Shown here piece after piece: positions 22,801 through 31,595 of a stretch of DNA of 64,000 nt. The DNA comes from Klebsormidium nitens (taxonomy: Eukaryota; Streptophyta; Klebsormidiophyceae; Klebsormidiales; Klebsormidiaceae). The DNA lies in assembly GCA_000708835.1 (NCBI GenBank), contig DF237043.1, forward strand, positions 108,107 to 172,106, in the 5' to 3' direction. The position numbers and the translations under genes are program-made. The first letter of the stretch is position 1; each line of letters starts with the position of its first letter. Under the pieces are notes generated by a model, which was given only the letters and a program-made list of their open reading frames with translations, was not told the origin of the DNA and made no database searches.

Positions 22801-25800
22801 AGACGAGTACGAAGAGTACGAGGAAGAAGAGGAAGAAGATAACACGCGCGAGGTGGTTTTGGACGCGAAAGCGTGCGCGTTTCTGTTTGCGGACAACACG
22901 GTGGTGCGAAACCTGGTCTGGATGCTGGAAGGGTACCGGCGCAACTCGGTGCAAGTAAACTACTACATCGGGCGGATGCTGGAACGGATAGCGAAGGACT
23001 GCGAACTGGAGCCGATGCTGTACCAGGTACGTACCGGTTTGAGCTGAGGGATAACGGGTACTGAGAGTATTTTTTGGGGGTCCCTTTAGCCCTAGAATCA
23101 TCCCGCTTGGGCTTTACGAGCAGCCGTGATCAGTTACATGGTGAAAGTGCCCTCAACTTCATGTCAGCGGACTTGAATTCCTGTGAAAATGCCTTATTTC
23201 AGGTCAGTGGACTAGCTACTGTGGTGATGTTCAAGGTTGTAGGTAGATGAAGAAAGACCGACAGGTTGATATGGTGCCCATCGTGCTCAAATATCAATGG
23301 CACTGGATTTACTCAATTGACGAACCAATCTGCTTGTGGGCGCATGGTAACAGGATCAGTCCCTACTACCTATTTGACTTCCATGCTCGCTGGCCCTGCT
23401 GTTGAATTGTACCAATTAAGCCTGACGTCAGCTCTTCCACCCCCGGCTGCAGCTGGCCTTCTTCGGCACCTTCTACAAGGTCGTCTCTGACGTCAGCTTC
23501 TGCCGCGCCAAGGAGAACGCGCTCCTCGCTGACGTCCTCACCCGCACCGTCCGCCATTTCATGGCCACCGCCGCCGAGCAGCCCCTCGTCTTTATGGAGG
23601 TCAGCATGTTTATGGTCCCACTGCTTTTGTTTCTTGATACGCGTATTCTTCCGCTGCTGTGTTTCATTGCTCCGCTTTTCGGAAACAGCCCGTTTCTTCT
23701 ACGTTACAGATTGGTGAAAGTGTGGCTCTTCAATCTCTAGAACTGTGGAGCGAAGAGCCACACTTTCAAACTCAGTAAGTGGGTCTTTTTCGTCGCGCTG
23801 TTTTTTGTTTCTTCCGTGAGCGCTCGTATCTTCTCTTTATTCGGGTTCAAAGTGGAGTGTCTGCTTCGGGGCGGACTTAAATCTAAAGGGACCCCCGACA
23901 GCTTCGCAAGGTGCCCTTAATCTGCAATAGCGCCGAACGGTCTTCTTTTCCAACGTGCATCTGATTGTCCAGCTAAACGTTTCTTTGTGCTCACATGCGC
24001 GCGGTTGTCATGCCAATCCCAGTGTTACAAAACTGGGTGTTATCATGGGCAACCTTTCCAGGTTCCTTGATACGTGTCCGTTATGCTGTGTCAAAACAGG
24101 CTCACCCCTCCTCTAGCGTTTCCTGATTCGTAATAGTCAACCAACTAACCAACTCACTAATGACTAATGTATAGTCTTTCGAGTCAACCCCCGACCGCAA
24201 TAAGCTCTGATAAAGCGACACGTCTTTCTCTCGCGCAGTTGCTGTTCTGGAAGACGGCTCGCGAGTGCCACCTCATCTCGCAGCGGTACAAGGAGGAGCC
24301 GAAGCACAAGGGCCGCCGGGGCAACGCGCCAAAAGGGCTGGGCGGTGACGGCGATGGGTAAGCTGCTGACGTCATCTTTCGGAAACATACGTCAGAGAAG
24401 TTGACTTGAAGGACGAGTGGTCCGGGCTGCTGAGATCGTACGCTTGGAAATGACGAAATGCCCCGAGGGCGCCCGTTGCTGAAATGAGGAGGGAAGGAAA
24501 GGCCTTTCTCTCTTTGTTCTACGTTCTGCTTTACGTCAATTATGTAACTTTGAAGGTTGCTGTAAGTAGTCAGCTGAGAGATACTCTTTGGAAGTTCACT
24601 ATTGGCGGCAACTTTGGGAGTCTGACGGCAAGTAAGATTCGATTCAGCGAACACGCGAGGAGAGAGGACTGACCTGGCTAATGATCCGAAGACCAGGGCA
24701 AGATCTGGCTTCGGCGAGAAGGCACGGGTGGCTGGTTTGCGGGTGCAGTTAAACACAGAGAGTACGCAGGATCAGGTCATGTAGGATGACAACTGGTCTA
24801 TTTTGATGTGGTTCGCCAAAGTAAGCCACTTCTTCCGGCCCTATGACGGGCAGCCCCGTAGAGCCAAACGAGGCGCTACGTGCAACTGTCATGATCGAGC
24901 AGTTGGTCGAATCTGAGCCGTCTTTTCAACTGGTGCAGGGCTTGTGGGCCATTCGATGCTGAAGCCGACGAGCAGCTCAAGGAGCTGTTTGAACGGTACG
25001 TCTCTAGCTCCCGTAACGGCTTCCACAAGCCGAATTCTATACCTCGCTGTGTTGCTATCGGTCGACTGCCCAGGTCGGCATCGGACGATGTTATCAAGTA
25101 TGTCATCTGCATTGCTTATGCCGCCTTCTATAAGCACTTCTGGGGGAGAATTTATTTCAATAACTGTCAAAGCAGGCAACGCTATCCGAGGACGTGCGCT
25201 TTTCCATTTTCGAAGCAAACCCCCCATCTGGCTTATTTCCTTACTGTGAGACCCTGGATCTGTTTGTTTGCGCTTTCGAGCTTGTGAGAGCAAGAACGGA
25301 GGCACAGCGGTCGCTCATCAAGAAGCAAAAGTAGAAATAGCAGCAAGTAGGGAATGCAAATCATCAGATCGAAACGATCCTGCAACAAGAAAGAACGAGA
25401 TCGAAAAGCAAGGAAGTTGGTGTTGCGCGTATCAGAGGCCCCTTGACAGCGTGCACTGTTGCTTCAAGCCAGGTTCAAGCACGAGAGGGGATGAAAGGAC
25501 TGATAAGCAAGCCATCAGGATAAAATAAATCCCAGCAAAGGAGGACCGTTTACGAGAAACAAAGAGGCTGCTGCTGGGGTATTCAACGCCCTCTAAAGTA
25601 TGAATATCTGTTTTAATCCAGGTTCAAGCACGAGAAGGGCTGCAAGGACCTGATCTACGGGGCCCTAGACGGCGAGTTCCGCAAGTCGCATATTGCGAAG
25701 CGGCTGAAGCAGCTGGGGCTCACCGGGACTAGGGGGCGCAAGCAGGCAGCGTTCACAGAGGAGCAGGACGAGCGGATCAGACAGCTCTTTGACAAGTGAG

Positions 25801-28800
25801 CTGCCGATCGATTTACCAGAAGTGAAGTGGTCGCAGGACGTGACTATCTTTTGGACCGTGCAGATCTGCAAAGGTCCTTTTGCTCAATCATGCATGATGA
25901 GGTCGAGAGATGTTTGACGGTGCTTCTTTTCCCGACTCTATACCTACCTCCTCGCTGGGTATGGTTGGCTTACTCAAATACGGAAAGAGAGCACCCTCTG
26001 AGAGAGATCGACCGTTTCCAAAGCTGCGAGCCTTCTTTCAGAGCTGCTGTGATGTGGGAATGACCTTCGTCTGTATTGACTCTCACAATCTATTGTTGTG
26101 TGAGGGCGTTGCTGATGTGGGCTTGCTACCAGACCTGCCGCCCGAAGGAGGCCGCCTCATTGGTTGAGAGCGGATTTTGGACAAAGCTCCCCGATCTCGT
26201 TATGAGGTGTGACTTTGACCATTACTAATTATCTTCTTTTGACCTGGGACTTGATCCTCCTTCTTTTCTTCTCTCATGCCTTCCCTAAAAGCAGGCTATG
26301 ACGCCACCACCTTCAAAGGGTTTTCAAAGGGTACTCGGTTTCTAAAGAGAGACTTGATCTCATCAGGCGGAATCCCGAGTTGGGTAATGATGGTTGCAAG
26401 TTCCTGAGAGCTCCCTTCCGCCTCTTTCAGGTACAAGAGCAACCGCAGCTGCGCAGCCCTGATCGCCGGCGACCTCGAAGGCGGCTTCACCAGGGCGCAG
26501 GTCGCCCGCCGTTTGAAGCAGCTGAACCTGAGCCGCCCCAAGAAGGGCGCATTTGATGCCCTCATCGAGACCTCCAGTGACGACAGCTCGGATGACGACA
26601 GCGAGAGGGAACGAGACAATCTTGAAGAAAATGAGAGGGGGGAGGAAGACATGCCGGACGGCGATGCTGGCGCGCCGCCGACAGAGACGTGGGAAGCGGA
26701 CAGAGCGGTTGGGGAAGCGGATCAGAACGAGGTCACACAACGCGTGCATCAGCTGATGAGATACGGTGAGTTGTGCTGGTGAACGGCTTCTGGCGTTGAT
26801 CTCTTAAAGCTGATTCTGGTCGTGATTCTGTTTGTTGTTCCTTCTCTTTTTAAGTTTTTTGAGGTCTGTCTTCCAGTGGTAGTCCTGTCGATTTTCCGTT
26901 TTCGACCTCAGGAGGATTAATTCTTCCGCATTAGTGAATCTTGGCCTTCTTTTGCTGTGTGTTGAAAGCCGTTGTAGCTGTCTTGAGGTCCGATATCTGG
27001 TAGGACCGGTCCAATGGAAGCTTCAAACTTCTGACTATGTGGCAGACACGGATGACGTCAGCAACGTTCTCTCGAAGATTTGTCGAACGAGGAATTGGGT
27101 TGTTCGGGAGGTCGTTGAAGGCTGAACCTTTGTCGCTTTTTCTCCATCATCTGAACGGATTCTCTGCCAGATCCTCATTATCCTGTCAGCGGGGATCTTA
27201 CTTACCTCTTGAGACTCTAGCACGGTTCTCGACAGAAGAACCCTACAAATAGCATCCATTTCTTCTGAAGATGCTATTTCTTCTGGAACAGGCACTCTGG
27301 AAGAGGGCGATGCTATTGAGTGGGTCGTTGCCAAGATCGACACGGTGCTGGCCGACTGGAAGGGGGATCCCTCCAGCGCACCCGCTGCTGACGTCACTGC
27401 AGACGGCGCGGCCCGTCCGTCTGACGCAAAGAAAACCGATGGTGACGTTGGCAAACAGAGCGACGAGCACCCCACCCAGGAAGCTGGTGTTCAGGAGGAA
27501 GGGGGCAAAGAGAGGAAAGCGGCGACGGGGACGAAGAGTGACGTCTTCGCTGACGTGGCTGGCGCTGGAAGTGGGAGCGGGGCGGAAGAAGGGACAGGGC
27601 AGGGGAATGACGAGTCATTGGAGAGGGGTGCAGATGAGGCGGTTGCGATGGAGGTGGATGGAGGCGAAACTGCGGAGCCGGCAGAAATACACGCAGAGGC
27701 GGCGGGAGAAACGGAGGGTGTTATGCTCGGGGAAGACCTGCCGACCAACGAGGAGGGGGGAGAGAACCCCTTGGAAGCGGACGCTCCTGCAGGCTCCGGT
27801 GTTAATGCACCCGAACAAGGTCAGAACGCTGCAAATGGGGGGGACGAAGCTCCCAAGGAACAGGGGGGGTTTTCAGGTGAAGAAGCCCCCGAAGACCTGC
27901 AGGCGCCGGCAGGCACCGAGGGTAGCAACGCACAGCCGAGACTCCGATTTTACGATCTATTCCGATGACCCGAGCCTACCGGACGTCGGGGCCCTCGCCC
28001 GTACGGAGACGGCCCGGTACGTCAAGGCGGCTGGCTGGANNNNNNNNNNNNNNNNNNNNNNNNNNNNNNNNNNNNNNNNNNNNNNNNNNNNNNNNNNNNN
28101 CATTCCGATGACCGAGCTCGACTGGGCCTGCCTCGAGAGCCGGTACGTCAAGCGGCTGCTGACGTCACTGTGCTTCAAGTACCCCCGGCACGGGGCGGCG
28201 TACTGGAAGGTCCCCGGAGATTGCGGATGGGGGTGGTTAGAGCGGGTTAGGGGCTGGGTTAGCGAAGCGCGCGCTAACCTGCCGGAGGAAGTCGAAGACG
28301 CGCCCGCTCCCGAGCCGGTTGCCAGAGGTGGCGGGCGCCGCGCACGCATCGACTGGTCGGATGACGACGATGGTGACGTTATCAGGAGGCCGCGAGCGGT
28401 CACGATGGAAGAAGGCGGTGTGGGTTCGGACGGAGAAGGGTTAGGCGCGCCGCCGAAAAGGAAAAGGTTGGTTAAGAAGGGCGAGGAAAGTGGGGGAGAG
28501 GAAGCGCGAGTGCGAGCGAAGCCGGAAGCGAGGCTCGCAAAGGAAAAGCGGAAAGAAGAAAAGCGGTTGGAGAAAGCGAGGAGGCGCGCGCAGTTGATGA
28601 CAGAGGGCGGAGGTGGCGCGCGAGCGCGCGCGCCGAGGAAGGAGCGCACGGGTCCGGTTAAGAAGCGAGTTAGGCGGGAGGTTCCGGAGCTGGAGCCGGA
28701 CAGTGAGGTGGACATGGACGACATCAACGCGTTTTTGGCGAAGGAGGCGGACGGGAGGCGAGTTAGGGAGGAGGAAAACCAGGTTAAGGAGGAGTTAGCG

Positions 28801-30624
28801 GAGAAGGAGATGCAAGAGCGGATTGCGCGTGGGGAGGAAGTGGAGGAGGTTCCTAAGGGGAAGAAGAAAGGGGCGGCGGCAAAGAAAGCGGTGCCGAGGA
28901 AACGTGCGGCGCCGAAGAGGAAGGCACCGGCGAAGAAGAAAGGGACGACGCCGGACTTCATTATTGATGAGAACGTAAGCGACAGTGATTCGGACGGCGA
29001 GGTGGCCCCGGTGGATGAGGAGCGTCCGGAAGAGAGTCTGGCGGAAAGCGGTGGGGAAGCGGAAACAGCGAAAGGCAGGAAGCGGAAGCGTGGGGTTGCG
29101 AGGAAGGAGGCGCCCGCGAAGAAGTCGGCGAGAGGCAGGGCAGCCAAGAAGCAGGTAGCGGATGAGGATTCGGACGCTGATGATAGCGTTCCGGACGCCG
29201 AAAAGGACGACACGAATGCAGTATCGGACGGTTCGGACGCCGAGGAAAGCGACTCGGGTGCCGAGGGAGACCGTTCGGACGTTGAAGAAGGCCGTTCGGA
29301 CGCTGGAGAACCGGGCTCGGACGGAGAATCTAATGCGGAGAGCGAGGAGGTGGCTCCTACGAAGAAGGCTCCCAGCGAAAGGGGGAAAGCTGGCGGTAAA
29401 ACTGGGGCAGCACAGAAGAGGTCAGGGGCTGTGAAGCACAAACCGGTTCCGAAGCGGAAAGCCGCTCCGAAGCGGAAGCCCGCTCCGGCGAAAAGGAAGA
29501 AGGCTGCACGACAGAGCGGGGACGATGACGTCAGCGGGGGCCCCGGGTCCGACTCCGACGCGGACGGGCACGTGTCTCCCGTCCGGAAGGGCAGGCGCGG
29601 TGCGAAAGGCGTGTCGGCAAAGGGCAAGAAGAAGGCGGGTACGCGTCACAAAACGGATGACGTCATTGCCGAGGCGGACAGCGGGGATGACGTCAGCGCG
29701 GACGGGAGGGGCAGCGGAGGCTCCGGCAGTGACAGCGGCAGCTCGAGCAGCAGCGAGAGTGGGAGCGGATCCGGTTCCGGCAGCGAGAGCAGATCCGATT
29801 CCGGCAGTGGGTCTGGCAGCGGATCTGATTCGGATAGCGAGTCTGGGTCTAGCAGCTCGTCCAGCGAGAGTGAGGTGGACGAGACAAGGCCCGGGAAGAA
29901 TGCAGGCGGGGCTGCCAAAACGGAAGGCCCTGTTGCGGCGGACGGTGCGGGCGAGACAGGGCCTGGGAAGGAGGCAGGCGTGGCTGCCAAAAACGGAGGC
30001 CCTGCTGGGGCGGAGGGCACACAGGAAGAATCTACGAGGAAGGCGAAGGGAAAAGGGGCTGCGGTTCAAGCGAGAAAGCGCAAGGACCGTTCGGAGAGCG
30101 AAAGTGGCAGCTCGAGTTCGAGTAGCAGCAGTGACGGGAGCTCGAGCAGTGGCGAGAGCGATGGGAGCGCGCGCAAAACAGGGCCTCGCGCCGCGGGTGG
30201 AAAAGCAGGCAATAAGAGAGGCCCTGTTGAGAAGAGGGCGAAGGACAGCGAGAGTGACAGTGAGAGCGGGTCGAGTGGCAGCGGTGGAGAGGAGTCTGAG
30301 GACACGAGGCCTTCAAAATTAGCCGGAAAAGGGGGCAAGAAGAAAGGCCATGTGAAGAGAAAGGGGAAGGAAGATGTTCCTTCCGCCAGTGACAGTGACA
30401 GTGCCAGCAGTGGGGAAGATGCTAAGAGGACAAGGCCTCCGAAAAAGGCGGGCAAGGCGGGCAAGAAGGAGGGCCCTGTGAAAAGGAAGGCGAAGCGGAG
30501 CGACGTTTCTGGCAGTGACGAGAGCGGAAGCGGGGGTGAGGGGCGGGTGGGGGCAGGGAAGGGGGCCAACACCAAGGGAAAGAAAGGAGGCAAAAGAATG
30601 CCGCCCAAGAAAGGAAAGAGGTAA
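13863..30624 (+). CDS. TIM: TIMELESS/Tof1/Swi1-family replication fork protection protein, greatly enlarged
   Basis: Exons: 13863-13971, 14361-14513, 15301-15460, 15896-16028, 16631-16828, 17795-17932, 18578-18767, 19283-19413, 20041-20283, 21135-21313, 21841-23026, 23453-23599, 24239-24357, 24939-24995, 25622-25795, 26431-26765, 27292-~27876, ~28101-30624. Phases close throughout, giving ~2,250 residues; animal and plant orthologues are ~1,150-1,200. N-terminal TIMELESS domain landmarks are YYLKDPECL, FMRRDNPESRDVFMQLGQWN, VIVFLTMPPVPES and NDNLLLLEIFYFTFKDQ, then ATMDEEMFNMVV and FLFADNTVVRNLVWMLEGY. Two tandem ~50-residue Myb/SANT-like repeats (LKELFERFKHEKGC and IRQLFDKYKSNRSC, both ending RRLKQL or KRLKQL) precede a TELDWACLESRYVKRLL segment. 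The excess is charged disorder in exon 11 and the C-terminus. With TIPIN it would stabilise stalled forks and support cohesion and checkpoint signalling in the nucleus. The exon 17/18 junction is uncertain because of the N gap. Confidence 0.9.
16985..17030 (+). repeat. Decayed copy of TIMELESS exon 5 3' end with donor site
   Basis: A second copy of the last ~35 nt of exon 5 (cggacgagagagacgccggc, then aag|gtacgc) lies 195 nt downstream of the real exon end at 16828. Flanking bases on both sides are also similar. It could act as a decoy donor. Confidence 0.85.
18050..18078 (+). repeat. Decayed copy of TIMELESS exon 6 3' end with donor
   Basis: Positions 18057-18069 repeat the last bases of exon 6 (aggaagtggaag|gta) as aggaagtgggag|gtg, 137 nt downstream of the real donor at 17932. 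It is short, so it counts mainly because neighbouring exons show the same pattern. Confidence 0.6.
18421..18517 (+). repeat. Decayed upstream copy of TIMELESS exon 7 start
   Basis: About 95 nt upstream of exon 7 align to its first ~90 nt, including gtgtccgacttcg and gcgtccaaaagcagcgtccg, at an offset of 145 nt. The acceptor AG has become AT (cgtgtat against cgtgcag), so the copy is disabled. Confidence 0.85.
18786..18880 (+). repeat. Decayed downstream copy of TIMELESS exon 7 end with donor
   Basis: The last ~75 nt of exon 7 recur about 105 nt downstream (aacgcccaagtcaaggcgat, then caaggagcacgcgg), ending in a usable-looking donor, CAG|GTCAGT at 18873. Exon 7 is therefore flanked by copies of both its edges. 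Confidence 0.88.
19530..19590 (+). mobile_element. Diverged copy of the 4-kb MITE-like core inside a TIMELESS intron
   Basis: The stretch gctccgcaccctaacccgcc, followed by cactcaccccactcgttcca-like sequence, resembles the repeat core at 4361-4416 over ~60 nt. The inverted ends are not clear here. It suggests the element is dispersed in this genome. Confidence 0.45.
20762..20929 (+). repeat. Exact 84-bp tandem duplication
   Basis: Two head-to-tail copies (20762-20845 and 20846-20929) appear identical throughout, in the intron before TIMELESS exon 10. Identity implies a recent event or an assembly artefact. Confidence 0.92.
21004..21036 (+). repeat. Decayed upstream copy of TIMELESS exon 10 start
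   Basis: gcccgcag|atccagaatctgga, then cctgacaag, resembles the real exon start (accgcag|atccacatcctgga, then cctgatcctcaag) 123 nt further on. It keeps a consensus acceptor. Confidence 0.75.
22628..22735 (+). repeat. Three 11-residue coding repeats in TIMELESS exon 11
   Basis: The translated units GVVRFDAPEGS, DVIRFDAAEES and GVIRFDGPENS follow one another without a gap inside the acidic insert. The conserved pattern is (G/D)V(V/I)RFD-x-(P/A)E-x-S. It looks like a short linear binding motif repeated three times; the partner is unknown. Confidence 0.85.
23715..23768. repeat. Perfect 17-bp inverted repeat (hairpin)
   Basis: tgaaagtgtggctcttc at 23715-23731 is exactly complementary to 23752-23768, with a 20-nt loop, in the intron after TIMELESS exon 12. 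It is either a stem-loop in the pre-mRNA or a remnant of a foldback element. Confidence 0.9.
25466..25510 (+). repeat. Decayed upstream copy of TIMELESS exon 15 start
   Basis: The stretch ccag|gttcaagcacgagagg, then ggatgaaaggactgat, matches the true exon start (ccag|gttcaagcacgagaag, then ggctgcaaggacctgat) 149 nt later. The acceptor is intact. Confidence 0.88.
27940..28039 (+). repeat. Probable decayed copy of TIMELESS exon 18 start, cut by N gap
   Basis: The run from attccgatgacc to ggtacgtcaaggcggctg recurs after the gap as attccgatgacc to ggtacgtcaagcggctg, at an offset of about 143 nt counting N. It reads in the frame of exon 18, while the acidic exon 17 upstream reads in another frame. 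The simplest reading is that exon 17 ends upstream (good donor TTTTCAG|GTGAAG at 27877), this is an intronic copy, and the true exon 18 starts at the gap edge. Confidence 0.6.
28040..28100. other. Assembly gap (N run) at the TIMELESS exon 18 acceptor
   Basis: 61 N immediately before the in-frame segment IPMTELDWACLESRYVKRLL. The exon 18 acceptor must lie in or at the edge of this gap. Confidence 0.95.
29700..30621 (+). repeat. Low-complexity Ser/Gly/Asp and Lys-rich coding repeats, TIMELESS C-terminus
   Basis: Serine/acidic blocks (SGSGSGSGSDSDSESGSSSS type) alternate with basic blocks that repeat a TRP-(P/S/G)K-x-AGK-x-GKK-x-GPVKRK module four to five times. The organisation resembles Nopp140-like tails: CK2-type serine clusters between Lys/Pro blocks. 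It is inferred to be disordered and nucleic-acid or histone binding. Confidence 0.8.
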
Positions 30625-31595
30625 CTGTTTGAAGGCCAACGATAACATGTTGCTATTCGTACCCTCTTTTTGTGAGGGCTCGATAATTGCGGATTGTAAG
30701 CGTGCCGCTACATCGGTTGAACGAGATAGAACGGCAATCAGAATTCGAGCGCAACCAAAGGGGCTTATGCGCTGCGTCGCGCTCGTACTTCACATGTGAC
30801 ACGAATGCCTTTTCGGGCCCATCCAGAGTTCTCCCAAATCTCGTCGATATATAATGCTGAGAAGCCTCCTCGTCCCAATTGAACGTCTCTCTTTGACCTA
30901 CGAAGCATTCATCCCGTATCCATCCCGTGCTTGCAAATGGAGGGCGGCTCGTACGGTCAAAGGAGAGATGGGGCTAAGCCAAACGGAAGCGTACTGGGTA
31001 TTCCGCCGGGCCTGCACATGCCCCCATGTCATCCTAATCTGAAATCCGAGTCCTCAACGTTATGAGAAGACGGTGCGGTCCGTCAAACTTGAAAGTGCGT
31101 AGTACCAATGCCTTGCTAACCTAGCGTGTAAGTGGTCGGATGATATCATAGTATGCACCGCGCCGCCCATGGTCCGTGCGACAAACACGTCTGCAATATA
31201 TTGTTGAGTCTCGCGAGTCGGACATACATGTGCGTATATATGTAATTAGTTAAAGGAATCAAACGCAATGTGGTACGCTCTAATGAGGTACGTGCCTAGC
31301 TGCCCTACTATATGAAGTCATGTATGAAGTGCCGGCGCCGCGGCCCGCGGGACAATAAACCGGAGATACAACACATATGCAAGATTAGAGTCACTGAAAG
31401 AATTATCAACAATTGAACAGGCCGGTAGTGCGCGCGCCCAATGATGTTCAATAGCGAGGCCACAAAAGATCGGCGTTGAAGCACTGCACATGGATAATTC
31501 ATGAGCAGCGCGGCCGCGTTTCACAACACAGGATCACTCCAAAACGTACAGCTTTTGCTTTCTGTTTGGCATCAGCCTGCGACGCCATACTGCTG
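30625..31595. other. Convergent intergenic region (TIMELESS 3' / unknown gene 3')
   Basis: About 970 bp with no supported gene. It should contain the two 3'UTRs. It is moderately AT-rich with short palindromic ATAT/CATATG stretches. Confidence 0.5.

Noticed and set aside
27840-27870. Frameshift at G7 homopolymers as the cause of the TIMELESS frame change
   Set aside because: The acidic composition continues in the first frame well past both G runs, and the intronic exon-copy explanation needs no base change.
27957-29627. 556-residue minus-strand frame
   Set aside because: It is a mirror of the GC-rich low-complexity TIMELESS tail (Ser/Phe/Ala-rich); no motif and no splice sites.
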